Positions 1-7,956 of a stretch of 32,625 nucleotides of DNA are shown here, piece by piece; position 1 is the stretch's first letter, and each line of letters begins with the position of its first letter. The notes below the pieces were generated by a model. That model did no database searches and was not told the origin of the DNA. It saw nothing but the letters and a program-made list of their open reading frames with translations. Where the stretch lies: NCBI GenBank assembly GCA_021786945.1, contig JAJYMK010000003.1, positions 521,471-554,095 of the forward strand, read 5' to 3'. Made by a program: the position numbers and the translations under genes. Origin of the DNA: a bacterium. GTDB taxonomy: Bacteria; Patescibacteriota; Minisyncoccia; UBA6257; 02-FULL-45-10c.

Positions 1-248
1 GCTTTATGAATTTTTTCCTCGTCTCCGGCAGCGGACAAATAAAGCCAAGCTGCATAAAAGATATACAAAATGGCGGCAACGAAGAATAAACCGGTTATCC
101 AGTTTACAATTCTAGTAATAACTGATTCCACACCGGACAAACTAGTGATGTTTGTTTTTGGCACGCTCGGATTAATATTTTGTCCGAAAGCCAAAGCCGG
201 AGAAAGAAGCATTATTCCTGTAATAACTTTTTTGGTTAAATTTTTCAT
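1..248 (-). CDS. VirB2/TrbC-like two-helix membrane protein (partial, C-terminus off window)
   Basis: The reading frame starts at the ATG at 248-246 and stays open to the window edge, so only the first 82 residues are visible. It begins with a signal-peptide-like segment (MKNLTKKVITGIMLLSPALA) followed by a short spacer and a hydrophobic helix around residues 50-72, ending in a conserved-looking YAAWLYLSAAGDEEK motif. The same small-W/A-x-GGD-E/K pattern follows the first helix in the two genes upstream (415-906, 983-2065), so the three look like paralogues in tandem. VirB2/TrbC proteins are small two-helix inner-membrane pilin precursors of type IV secretion systems. The family assignment is inferred from size, signal peptide and helix pattern. 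No SD is visible; a TATTAT lies about 12 nt upstream of the ATG. Confidence 0.72.
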   Translation of the reverse strand, partial: MKNLTKKVITGIMLLSPALAFGQNINPSVPKTNITSLSGVESVITRIVNWITGLFFVAAILYIFYAAWLYLSAAGDEEKIHK

Positions 249-272
249 ATTTTTTAATTAATAATACTAATT

Positions 273-329
273 TACGAATGAATACGAACAGTACCAATTT
301 ATACCATCCGTATATTCGTATTATTCGTA
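273..329. repeat. imperfect inverted repeat between two pilin-like genes
   Basis: The arm at 273-288 (tacgaatgaatacgaa) is nearly complementary to 315-329 (ttcgtattattcgta), with one extra base, around a 26-nt loop. It sits downstream of the minus-strand gene ending at 415 and upstream of the one starting at 248. No clear U-tract follows, so it may be a weak terminator, an RNA-processing or stability hairpin, or a palindromic repeat. Confidence 0.5.
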
Positions 330-414
330 TTTATTGTAGATTTGTATTATATTCTCTCGACCTTTTTATAAACCTATATTAATAATAGCTCTTTAAAAAA
401 TTATTGCCAATATA

Positions 415-906
415 TTACTTAGCACCAAGAATTTCGGCAATAATCATTGTAATTCCTTTGGATACCAGGATAAGAACATATCCGATAACGGCATAGGTAA
501 TTGTTTTCCTCCCCATTATTGCCCTTTCCACATCTCCACCGGTACTGAGCAGCTGCCAAGCTCCATAAATAATAACAAGTGGAAAAATAATCGTCGCAAT
601 AGTTATGAGATAAGTAACTATTCTGTCTATTAAATCTGGAATACTATTTGTTTTTAAAGGATTCACAAGCTCTATATTTCCGGAACTTGATGAAGATGAA
701 GACTTGGTGCTTACCGTACCCGTACAACACTTAATATTATTACCTCCGGGACATTTACCACTTTCCAAGGCAACGGAGCAACTCTGAGTGTTTGTATCAA
801 TACACTGTCCACCGCAGGAGGTTTGGGCTAAAACCAAATTTCCCAATAATAAAGACGGCAGAATAACGATAGGTAGAATAATAATATTCAATAGTTTTAT
901 TTTCAT
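415..906 (-). CDS. Cys-module VirB2/TrbC-like membrane protein
   Basis: This 163-residue protein has a signal peptide (residues 1-27, ending LVLAQ), then one six-cysteine module (about residues 30-62) with spacing C..C..C..C..CC ending KCC, then a Ser-rich linker. Two hydrophobic helices (about 95-118 and 135-160) follow, with the loop motif GAWQLLSTGGDVER between them. The C-terminal half matches the VirB2/TrbC pilin-like layout, and the cysteine module should lie on the outer side of the membrane if the signal peptide is cleaved. It is the middle of three tandem paralogues. A TATTAT lies 6 nt upstream of the ATG with no SD. The function (pilus or surface-exposed envelope component) is inferred; the domain layout is visible in the sequence. 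Confidence 0.75.
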   Translation of the reverse strand: MKIKLLNIIILPIVILPSLLLGNLVLAQTSCGGQCIDTNTQSCSVALESGKCPGGNNIKCCTGTVSTKSSSSSSSGNIELVNPLKTNSIPDLIDRIVTYLITIATIIFPLVIIYGAWQLLSTGGDVERAIMGRKTITYAVIGYVLILVSKGITMIIAEILGAK

Positions 907-982
907 AATTTAATAATACTCTTTATCTTTTAAGTGTAAAATACCTTTTTTCTTTGTAATATTTTAATTATTTTTAACACGA

Positions 983-2065
983 TTAAGGATTAGTTTTGGG
1001 GCAACAATGACCTAATCCACAATTTCCTGAAATCAATTCATTTCCAGGACATTCGGATTGAGTGCAAGCGTAAGTTCCACCAGCCAAACTAGAGCATTCG
1101 ACCACCTTTGGTACAATATCCGGTACACAGCACTGAGTATTTTTATTTTTTAAACTATTAACCGACAAGCATAAACCGCTAACCTCATGAGTTCCTGTAC
1201 CGCAGGGGGCGATACTTACATCCTGACATTGTCCATTTTGATTTGCACAAGCGGCATCAGACCCCGTATCTACCCTAGGCAGAGTTAATGGTGCCGAAGA
1301 ACAAGTAATTTTATTCCATGGAATTTTAGAGGAAGAATTTGTGAGAACTTGTAAAACCGTCCCAACCAAAAGCCATGCACCCAAAGTAATTGCTACGCCA
1401 TAAACAGCTATGGTCATCCTCCCTCTTCCGCTACTCACCTTCTTTTCATCGCCACCCGCAATCATTATTTCAACGGCCCCCCACACCATAAATCCTCCAG
1501 CAAGAGCAAATACTAGTTCGATGAAAAAATTAATTAAATTTTGAATCAATTTGAAAATATCACAAACCGAACAATCCATTCCACTGCATGGAACCAATCC
1601 GGTTCCCGTACTACCAGAAGATTGATTCTGTTCATTGGTAAAAACATTATTAGTCTCAGTATTGGTAGTTGTAATAGGAGAAGAAATTTCGTTACCAACT
1701 TCCATTCCGCTGGCTTTAGGTAAAACACAACAAAGTTTGGGCGGCGTGCAATCACTGGTATTTATTCCTACCGATCCATAATCACATGAACTCGCAGACT
1801 TACAAGTTCCAAATCCAATATTATTATTTACGCATTTTGTGGACACACAGCATTGCTCAGGAATACCCTCAGGAGAAGTGGCGCAAATACTCCCGCTCTT
1901 AGTTAAATCACCGGTATAAATTTCATCGTAAGGATCGCAAGAGACCTTACATATTCCCTGGCTGGAAACACCACATGCTTGCCCAGTAGCAAAAACTGAA
2001 TTACCACTAAAAATAAAAGTTGATAATACCGAAAAAATAAATAAATATTTTAGATTTTTATTCAT
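983..2065 (-). CDS. Multi-Cys-module VirB2/TrbC-like membrane protein
   Basis: This 360-residue protein starts at the ATG at 2065. An in-frame GTG at 2080 would add five residues but fits the signal peptide (MNKNLKYLFIFSVLSTFIFS) less well. Two six-Cys modules (roughly residues 28-115) precede a two-helix core (about 180-245). That core has the loop motif GAVEIMIAGGDEKK, shared with the two neighbouring paralogues. Two more six-Cys modules follow (roughly 268-315 and 320-358), each ending in a CC pair. The modules resemble small disulfide-knot domains in cysteine spacing only; no specific family is recognised. The predicted topology puts the modules outside the cytoplasm on both sides of the helical hairpin. 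Likely a surface-displayed pilin-like or adhesive subunit (inference). Confidence 0.75.
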   Translation of the reverse strand: MNKNLKYLFIFSVLSTFIFSGNSVFATGQACGVSSQGICKVSCDPYDEIYTGDLTKSGSICATSPEGIPEQCCVSTKCVNNNIGFGTCKSASSCDYGSVGINTSDCTPPKLCCVLPKASGMEVGNEISSPITTTNTETNNVFTNEQNQSSGSTGTGLVPCSGMDCSVCDIFKLIQNLINFFIELVFALAGGFMVWGAVEIMIAGGDEKKVSSGRGRMTIAVYGVAITLGAWLLVGTVLQVLTNSSSKIPWNKITCSSAPLTLPRVDTGSDAACANQNGQCQDVSIAPCGTGTHEVSGLCLSVNSLKNKNTQCCVPDIVPKVVECSSLAGGTYACTQSECPGNELISGNCGLGHCCPKTNP

Positions 2066-2196
2066 ATATTTACCCCGCACCTTTTGAAAGTTGGGGGGTT
2101 GGGTTTTAATTTATTAAATACAAAAAACCCGTAATTAATAATTTAATTATAAACCATTAAATAAATAATAAAAACTGCCCTCGAAAAATGCGGGGT

Positions 2197-3543
2197 TTAT
2201 TGTACTGGATTTATTTGCCTAATTAAATCCGACACTGCGCGTTCTCCCTGGCTTAAAGCTTCGTAAGAATCAAGCTTGCCCGAAATAACCGAATCAATCA
2301 TCTGAGAAAAAATAAGCCTTGTTTTTTCCGGATCAGGCTTAAGCCAAGATTTTGCAGTCAAAGCCTGTTTGGCAAAAACACCAATGCTTGGATCATCTGA
2401 ATATTTCTGTATCAAAGTTCTTAAGGCTGGCGGACGTTTTGTAACCGTCAGATAATTTTCGGCTTCGGCTTCATTTGTAGTCATATAAATCACTAGATCC
2501 CAAACCCATTCCGGATATTGAGTATATTTGGAAACAGCCAAACCCCTGTAATTAGCATAATTGATAGCCTCCTGTTTTCCTGTTGGCTGCGGCATGGCGG
2601 CCGCTTTTATTTTTAAAAATGGGTTTTTATTTTTTAAGAAATCAAGTTGTGAAGCATATTCGAAAATCATAGCCGTCTTCCCCTGACTGAAAGAATCGGT
2701 AGAATAAAGCATATTGTCGTTCCAGGTATAATATAGATCTTTAGGATTAGCAAAGCTGGTATAAAAATCCAGAGACTGGAGGCCTGGTTGACCACCTTTT
2801 AAAGAAGAAATAAAGCTAGCAGAGGTATAATTATCGTTTGTCATGTCTGTTCCGGCCTGCAACATTAATAAACTAAGAATATCGGCGGCATTATGGATTG
2901 TTTTTTCTGATCCGCCAATTGCGGCTGCAGCACGGACGATATTTCCGCTGGAATCCATCTGTCTCAATTTAGGAACAAGGTTTTTAAACTGAAGCCAATC
3001 GGACGGCGCTACGGCTACCGCATAATTATCAAAAATGTCCTGATTATAAAATAAAGCCAAACTATCTATATATAAAGGAAGCGCATAAATAGCCTGATCT
3101 TTTACAAAATCTTTTTCAACAACGTCCGGAAATAAAGATTTAAGCTGATTTAAACTAAATTGTCCCGATGGTAAAACTGCCATTTTATCGGAATGTTTAG
3201 GAATCCAAGAATTTTCAACCATAAAAATATCCGGACCCTTACCCGCAGCTAAAGCATTAACTAATTCTTGTTCATAATTTGCTTCATCGATTTGCTGATA
3301 AGAAATCTTAACATTTGAGTGAAGCTTCATATATCCCAAAATACCCGCACTGAAAGCAGCTTCCTCATCTCCTACACCCCAAATCACCAAATCCATCTGA
3401 GGCGGAGGTGTTTCTTGGGTTTTGAGCCCGGGCAAAATACCCGTAAATATTCCGACGGTGATTAATACTAAAGCCAGAATTACGGCCAAGGCTATAAGCT
3501 GAGGCTTAGAAAAATTCTGTAATAAATTTTTATTCGGTTCCAT
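2197..3543 (-). CDS. Membrane-anchored extracellular solute-binding protein (family 1-like)
   Basis: This 448-residue protein has a short cytoplasmic N-terminus, one hydrophobic helix (about residues 16-38) without a lipobox cysteine, and then a family 1 (maltose-binding-like) solute-binding fold. Visible hallmarks are the early strand DLVIWGVGDEE, the AAGKGPDIFMVENSW segment, the YALPLYIDSLALFYNQDIF segment and a GKTAMIFEYASQ segment. Such proteins deliver sugars or other solutes to ABC permeases. No permease or ATPase gene lies nearby, so the ligand and partner are unknown and it may act as a stand-alone binding protein. A TATAAT lies 8 nt upstream of the ATG, suggesting a leaderless or nearly leaderless mRNA. 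Confidence 0.85.
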   Translation of the reverse strand: MEPNKNLLQNFSKPQLIALAVILALVLITVGIFTGILPGLKTQETPPPQMDLVIWGVGDEEAAFSAGILGYMKLHSNVKISYQQIDEANYEQELVNALAAGKGPDIFMVENSWIPKHSDKMAVLPSGQFSLNQLKSLFPDVVEKDFVKDQAIYALPLYIDSLALFYNQDIFDNYAVAVAPSDWLQFKNLVPKLRQMDSSGNIVRAAAAIGGSEKTIHNAADILSLLMLQAGTDMTNDNYTSASFISSLKGGQPGLQSLDFYTSFANPKDLYYTWNDNMLYSTDSFSQGKTAMIFEYASQLDFLKNKNPFLKIKAAAMPQPTGKQEAINYANYRGLAVSKYTQYPEWVWDLVIYMTTNEAEAENYLTVTKRPPALRTLIQKYSDDPSIGVFAKQALTAKSWLKPDPEKTRLIFSQMIDSVISGKLDSYEALSQGERAVSDLIRQINPVQ

Positions 3544-3551
3544 TAATTTAA

Positions 3552-3557
3552 ATTATA
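3552..3557 (-). promoter_or_regulatory. candidate -10 element (TATAAT), leaderless start of solute-binding gene
   Basis: On the minus strand TATAAT ends 8 nt before the ATG at 3543, so transcription would begin within about 2 nt of the start codon. No convincing -35 box was found. Confidence 0.45.
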
Positions 3558-3589
3558 TCACAGGAAATAAACCAATTTCGACTCCAATA

Positions 3590-3626
3590 AAAAATCCGCG
3601 GAACCTTACGGCAACCGCGGATTTTT
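3590..3626 (-). terminator. intrinsic terminator of gyrA
   Basis: Stem aaaaatccgcgg (3590-3601) pairs perfectly with ccgcggattttt (3615-3626) around a 13-nt loop. It lies 6 nt past the gyrA stop, and the A-rich left arm supplies the U-tract on the minus strand. The symmetric A/T flanks could let it work in both directions. Confidence 0.85.
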
Positions 3627-3632
3627 ATATTT

Positions 3633-6095
3633 TTAAAAACAGATTACGCCGATAATTTTATCTCCGGAATTCAAATTCATGATTCTGACACCCTGGGTAG
3701 CGCGGCCGGCCAATCTTATACTGGCCAACTCTGTCCTAATTATCTGTCCCTTGGCGGACAAGGCCAAAAGCTCTTCTTCGGAACTTACCAATATGGAAGC
3801 GACTACATTGCCGGTTTTGGCGGTAACCTTGGCGGTTTTTATACCGGATCCGCCCCTGCCCTGAACTTTATATTGAGAAATTTTTGTTTGTTTGCCAAAA
3901 CCATTGGATAATACGGTCAAAATATTAGTATTCGGATCAATCTTCTCGTCAACCATATCCAAAGACACAACTAAATCTCCTTTTTTAAGGCGGATACCCT
4001 TCACTCCGGAGGCGGTCCTACCCATAGGCCTGATTTGTGATTCCTTAAATCTTATAGCCTGCCCCAAAGCAGTACTTAAAATAATCTGATCTTTTCCGGT
4101 AGAGAGCTTAACGCCCAAAAGCATATCGCCCTTCTTGAGATTAATGGCTATAATTCCGGTTCTTCTGACATTGGCAAAATCAGCCAAAGCAGTTTTCTTT
4201 ACAATTCCGTTTTGCGTAGCCATCACCAAAAATCCCGAAGCGCCTTTTTTGTCGTCGGCATAAGAAATTACCGTCGCAATTTTTTCTTCAGGCGGAATTT
4301 CCAGGAAGTTATGTATTGATTTTCCTTTAGCTATACGGCTGGCTTCCGGAATTTCATAAACTTTTGTCTGGAACACTCTGCCTTTTTCGGTAAAGAATAA
4401 AATATTGTCGTGAGTATTGGAGAAAATAAACTGGCTCAAAAAATCCTCTTCGGCGACCTCGGAACCAATCAATCCCTTTCCTCCGCGCTTCTGCAATTTG
4501 AAACTGGAAGGAGCTACGCGTTTAATATATCCGCTCTTGGACATAGTAATGATTGTTTCCTCTTTTGGAACCAAATCTTCTTCACTGAATTCTTCTAATC
4601 CAGAAGCGATAACTTTAGTTTTTCTGTCATCTCCATATTTGTCCTTCATTTCCCCGAGTTCTTTTTTAATAAGATCGGATATTTTCTTCGGGCTTTTCAA
4701 AAGAGCGTTTAATTCTTCAATTATTTTCTTTTTTTCTTTTAATTCATCCTCGATTTTCTGTCTTTCCAAAGAAGCAAGGGTCTGCAATCTCATTTCCAAA
4801 ATAGCGCTAGCTTGAACATCGGAAAATTTAAATTTGGAAACCAAGTTTTTATGAGCCTCGTCTTTATCGGCCGATTTTTTGATGGTTGCAATAATTTTAT
4901 CAATGTCTCCTAAAGCTTTGTGTAAACCCATCAAAATATGAGCTCTTTCTTCGGCTTTCTTCAAATCAAATTCCGCCCTTCTTCGGACAACTTCTTTTCT
5001 GTGTTCAATATAGGCATTGAGAACTTCTTTGATGGAGAGCGTCTGTGGCTGAATACCGTTCATTAGAGCCACCATATTCAAATTGAAATTCTTCTGAAGA
5101 TCTGTAAATTTATAAAGCTGATTCAAAACTTTTTGCGGAGCAGCATCGCTTTTAAGATCAATTACAATCGAGAGTCCGTCCTTGTCGGATTCATCGCGCA
5201 CATCTTTAATACCCTGGATTTTCTTTTCGGTAACCAACTCGGCAATTTTAATAATTAATTCGGCTTTGTTGACCTGATAAGGAATTTCCGTAATTTCTAT
5301 CTGGTGTCCTTTTCCGAATTCTTTGACTTCTGCCCTGCCGCGCATAGTTATAGCGCCCCGGCCTGTGACATAAGCCTGTTTTATGGCTTTTTTATCATAA
5401 ATAATTCCGCCTGTCGGAAAATCCGGACCGGATATAATATCCATCAATTCTTCTGAAGTAGCTTTGGGGTTATCAATCAATGCCGAAGTAGCCAAAACCA
5501 ATTCAGTTAAGTTATGCGGCGGAATATTCGTAGCCATACCCACCGCAATACCCACGGCTCCGTTAAGTAATAAGTTCGGTGCTTTAGCCGGCAAAACTTT
5601 CGGCTCCATCCTGGCTTCATCGTAAGTCGGAACCCAATCAACCGATTCTTTTTCGATATCAATCATTAATTCTTCGGCAATTTTGGAAAGCTTGGCTTCG
5701 GTATAACGGTAAGCGGCTGCACCGTCACCATCTATACTGCCGAAGTTACCTTGTCCTTTCACGAGGGGATAACGTAAAGAAAAGTCTTGAGCCATACGTA
5801 CCATTGCTTCATATACAGAAGAGTCGCCATGCGGATGATATCTACCCAAAACATCACCGACAATATTGGCGGATTTCTTGAATTTGGCCGTGCTAGTCAA
5901 GCCGCTGTCCCACATCGCCCACAAAATTCTCCTTTGCACCGGCTTCATACCATCGCGCACATCTGGAAGAGCGCGGGCAACTATAACCGACATGGCATAG
6001 TCCAAATAACACTCCCTTAACTCGGCTGTAATTTCCCTTTCTTCTATTTTATCGGCTGGAATTATTGATTTTTTTTCTTCTTTATCTTTAGCCAT
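3633..6095 (-). CDS. gyrA: DNA gyrase subunit A
   Basis: This 820-residue protein is the DNA-cleaving subunit of gyrase, which introduces negative supercoils together with GyrB (not in this window). The N-terminal winged-helix/tower part carries the catalytic tyrosine in RYTEAKL (Y131). The quinolone-resistance region reads [17 protein letters not shown], with Ser92 matching E. coli Ser83 and Glu96 matching Asp87. The C-terminal beta-pinwheel contains a GyrA box (QKRGGKG, about 535-541), which favours GyrA over ParC. It is the third gene of a closely packed minus-strand series (MBL-fold protein, small membrane protein, gyrA, gaps of 5-6 nt), so it is probably co-transcribed with them. No SD precedes the ATG. 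A strong terminator follows. Confidence 0.97.
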   Translation of the reverse strand: MAKDKEEKKSIIPADKIEEREITAELRECYLDYAMSVIVARALPDVRDGMKPVQRRILWAMWDSGLTSTAKFKKSANIVGDVLGRYHPHGDSSVYEAMVRMAQDFSLRYPLVKGQGNFGSIDGDGAAAYRYTEAKLSKIAEELMIDIEKESVDWVPTYDEARMEPKVLPAKAPNLLLNGAVGIAVGMATNIPPHNLTELVLATSALIDNPKATSEELMDIISGPDFPTGGIIYDKKAIKQAYVTGRGAITMRGRAEVKEFGKGHQIEITEIPYQVNKAELIIKIAELVTEKKIQGIKDVRDESDKDGLSIVIDLKSDAAPQKVLNQLYKFTDLQKNFNLNMVALMNGIQPQTLSIKEVLNAYIEHRKEVVRRRAEFDLKKAEERAHILMGLHKALGDIDKIIATIKKSADKDEAHKNLVSKFKFSDVQASAILEMRLQTLASLERQKIEDELKEKKKIIEELNALLKSPKKISDLIKKELGEMKDKYGDDRKTKVIASGLEEFSEEDLVPKEETIITMSKSGYIKRVAPSSFKLQKRGGKGLIGSEVAEEDFLSQFIFSNTHDNILFFTEKGRVFQTKVYEIPEASRIAKGKSIHNFLEIPPEEKIATVISYADDKKGASGFLVMATQNGIVKKTALADFANVRRTGIIAINLKKGDMLLGVKLSTGKDQIILSTALGQAIRFKESQIRPMGRTASGVKGIRLKKGDLVVSLDMVDEKIDPNTNILTVLSNGFGKQTKISQYKVQGRGGSGIKTAKVTAKTGNVVASILVSSEEELLALSAKGQIIRTELASIRLAGRATQGVRIMNLNSGDKIIGVICF

Positions 6096-6100
6096 ATTTT

Positions 6101-6487
6101 TTAAAGATTGTTATTAATAGTTGTTGATGCAGTATTTTCGAAAATATTTTTTACTTCCGCCATATTATTCTGAGCATTTTCCGGATTTTCTTTTTTGGGT
6201 ATATCTATATTAAATGACGTTGATTTCAAAAATTTTTGTTTTGCGTCATCAATCATTTTTTTAGCCTCTTCAAAAGTCGCCTTTAGACCATTTTTGAAAA
6301 TTTCAAATTTTGACACCTCCTGATCAGATTGAGAAACAGACGCCGGATTCAAATTAAAACCGCCGAGTGAAAGCCAGACCCATACAACTAAAATCATAGT
6401 TATGGGCACGCCAACCCACATGATTTTCTTTTTTGTATCTTCATGTAAGCCGTGTAACTTCTCCAAATATTTTTCTAAATCATTCAT
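6101..6487 (-). CDS. Small single-pass membrane protein of unknown function
   Basis: This 128-residue protein is not recognised. A charged N-terminus (residues 1-20) is followed by one helix (about 22-43, [20 protein letters not shown]) and a polar, partly helical extracytoplasmic tail rich in Lys, Glu and Asn. It lies 6 nt after the MBL-fold gene and 5 nt before gyrA on the same strand, so it is probably translated from the same transcript. A TATAAT about 6 nt upstream of its ATG, overlapping the end of the preceding gene, could give an additional leaderless start. No functional motif is visible. Confidence 0.65.
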   Translation of the reverse strand: MNDLEKYLEKLHGLHEDTKKKIMWVGVPITMILVVWVWLSLGGFNLNPASVSQSDQEVSKFEIFKNGLKATFEEAKKMIDDAKQKFLKSTSFNIDIPKKENPENAQNNMAEVKNIFENTASTTINNNL

Positions 6488-6493
6488 AAAAAA

Positions 6494-7114
6494 TTATATT
6501 TTCAACTGAACAATCTTTGTTGATTTTATTTCTGACAAATCTTTCTTTTTGATAGTTAATTTTTCCTCGGCATCCATCTTCAAACCCAATTCATCCACAA
6601 ATTCTTTCGTGTCCGATGCCTGCCTCTTAAGTCCCGGAACTTTAAAGAATGTTGGTATAACGATTTTAGGATTTATTTGTTTTATAAGTTTTGCCGCAAG
6701 CTCGGGGTTGATAAACGGCTTGCCGCCAGCGGGGACAAAAAGAATATCAACAGACTTTAATTCACCCAAAGCATCTTCGTCCGGATAATCGGCAATATGG
6801 CCCAAAAAACAAAGATTTGCATCCTCGGTTTTTACCATATAAATTGTTTTGAAAAAATTTTCAGAAGATTCTTTTACTAAAGGAAATCCATGAATTTCGA
6901 ATCCTTTTATTTCGTATTCACCCGGACCGATCAAAACAGCGCCTTCTTCTTTTTCTGTTTCCGGAGCCGGCCAAGCCGAAATTGTTTTCAATAAAACATC
7001 AAATTTTCCACGAGCCGGATTAAGACCAAGTTTACTGTCGAATGGATCACTCACTAAAGTAAAATCGCCAATCTGAACCTTAAAACAACCTTCTCCGTAC
7101 CAGTTTATAACCAT
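6494..7114 (-). CDS. Metallo-beta-lactamase-fold protein lacking metal ligands (likely pseudoenzyme)
   Basis: This 206-residue protein has the strand pattern of UPF0173-like MBL-fold hydrolases: an INWYGEGCFKVQ opening, VSDPFD, GPGEYEIKG, an FLGH segment, VDILFVPAGG and IVIPTFF. In active relatives a HxHxDH motif follows the DPF strand region, an LGD supplies another ligand, and the last motif is typically IPMHY. Here the first region reads DVLLKTISAWPAPE with no histidines and looks shortened, the aspartate position is altered (LGHIAD), and the final histidine is Phe. The fold is therefore likely but hydrolysis is not. It begins a minus-strand series with the small membrane protein and gyrA. 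A scaffolding or ligand-binding role is only a guess. Confidence 0.72.
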   Translation of the reverse strand: MVINWYGEGCFKVQIGDFTLVSDPFDSKLGLNPARGKFDVLLKTISAWPAPETEKEEGAVLIGPGEYEIKGFEIHGFPLVKESSENFFKTIYMVKTEDANLCFLGHIADYPDEDALGELKSVDILFVPAGGKPFINPELAAKLIKQINPKIVIPTFFKVPGLKRQASDTKEFVDELGLKMDAEEKLTIKKKDLSEIKSTKIVQLKI

Positions 7115-7185
7115 ATCAAAAAATAAAATTAATAATTAAAATATTTAATAATTATAAGGTTTTTTGACCAAAAAAACAAATAAAA

Positions 7186-7209
7186 AACCCGCCTATTTAA
7201 AGGCGGGTT
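7186..7209 (-). terminator. intrinsic terminator overlapping stop codon of the 7197-7481 gene
   Basis: aacccgcct (7186-7194) pairs with aggcgggtt (7201-7209) around a 6-nt loop, and a U-rich tract follows on the minus strand. The TAA stop (7199-7197) lies inside the loop. Confidence 0.85.
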
Positions 7210-7481
7210 AATTGTTTTTGACGCCATGCGGTTACCCTGCGCATGCGCAGAAAAAGGGAAAACATCATAAAGAGCATAATACCCAATGTAAGGAGGGTAA
7301 TTATCGGGGCCAAAGCCGGAATCAGCATAATAAGCATATGCGACGCCAGGCTAAACAACGCTACAATCACCAAGACAATCAGGTTAGCCAGAAAAAGGCT
7401 GACAACCTGACTAATAGACCGCGGGGGTCTTTTGGGATTGGAAGCTATGGTTAGGCGCATCCAATATCTTATAGGATTCAT
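7197..7481 (-). CDS. Small two-helix membrane protein, SD-led orphan
   Basis: This 94-residue protein is not recognised. A basic N-terminal stretch (to about residue 22) is followed by two hydrophobic helices (about 27-49 and 52-77) and a basic C-terminal tail (RMRRVTAWRQKQLTR), so both ends are probably cytoplasmic. Unlike the neighbouring housekeeping genes it has a textbook SD (GAGGAGG at 7487-7493, 5 nt from the ATG). Its stop codon sits in the loop of its own terminator, making a compact single-gene unit. Its GC content is somewhat higher than that of the genes beside it. Confidence 0.7.
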   Translation of the reverse strand: MNPIRYWMRLTIASNPKRPPRSISQVVSLFLANLIVLVIVALFSLASHMLIMLIPALAPIITLLTLGIMLFMMFSLFLRMRRVTAWRQKQLTRL

Positions 7482-7653
7482 AACCCCCTCCTCTTATATA
7501 TAAATGTACAAATCAATAATTTAACAATACTCCCCCTACAAACAAACGCAAGATTTGCTTTTTCATATACTATTATATATATTAGTCATACGTTCCTATA
7601 TATATGTATATGGGCAACCAGTGAATTACTTTATAGAATTTAAATTCACAAGT

Positions 7654-7927
7654 AGAACCCGTACTTACAATAATTCCTAAACGCGTTGTTAGGATAAATA
7701 ATTTAGTTCAAGGAGTGACGACGAGATAGTGGCCATAGCCACATCGAGAAGAAACGACGAAGAAATAAATTATTTAGGCCACAACCCTTCGGGATACTGT
7801 AAATTTGTATACATAACATGCGTCGCTTGTCGGAAATGTGATATTAAATCACAACTTCCTCCTCGCTCCTTGTTATGTATAAAATTTACTTGTATCGCGT
7901 TTGGAAGGTATTGTAAGTATGAGTTCT
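7654..7927. repeat. large nested palindromic element upstream of the S1 gene
   Basis: The 475-nt gap 7482-7956 contains this structure. The outer arms at 7654-7672 and 7909-7927 are complementary at 17 of 19 positions. Nested inside are a hairpin cctaa/ttagg (7676-7693), an 11-bp inverted repeat taaataattta/taaattattta (7695-7705, 7766-7776) enclosing gtggc-cata-gccac (7729-7742), and the 130-bp dispersed repeat (7769-7898), itself a long hairpin. The rest of the gap (7482-7653) is AT-rich; I see only the SD of the 7481 gene in it. The element ends just before a TATAAT (7932-7937), so it may lie upstream of the S1 promoter rather than in its leader. Confidence 0.75.
7769..7898 (+). repeat. 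130-bp dispersed repeat, copy A
   Basis: This aligns without gaps to 24305-24434 in the same orientation, with 6 mismatches in 130 positions (about 95% identity). It folds as a long imperfect hairpin: 7793-7818 pairs with 7871-7896, and an inner stem 7832-7842 pairs with 7848-7859. An in-frame upward extension of the S1 gene would have to translate this repeat, which argues that it is non-coding. Confidence 0.9.
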
Positions 7928-7931
7928 TTAT

Positions 7932-7937
7932 TATAAT
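7932..7937 (+). promoter_or_regulatory. candidate -10 element of the S1 gene
   Basis: TATAAT lies 19 nt before the ATG at 7957, which would give a leader of about 13 nt without an SD. No clear -35 box was found. Confidence 0.4.
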
Positions 7938-7956
7938 TAAAAATTCTAAAAACAAA

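Noticed and set aside
2066-2196. Terminator after the solute-binding gene (minus strand) from CCCCGC...GAGGG
   Set aside because: Only three to four base pairs form with poor geometry, so it was not listed.
7500-7653. Promoter of the minus-strand gene starting at 7481
   Set aside because: Several AT-rich near-matches exist, but none has a convincing -35/-10 pair at 16-18 nt spacing.
7729-7956. N-terminal extension of the S1 gene from a GTG at 7729
   Set aside because: It would translate a hairpin and a dispersed non-coding repeat. No S1-like sequence appears before 7957, and a -10 box lies at 7932.
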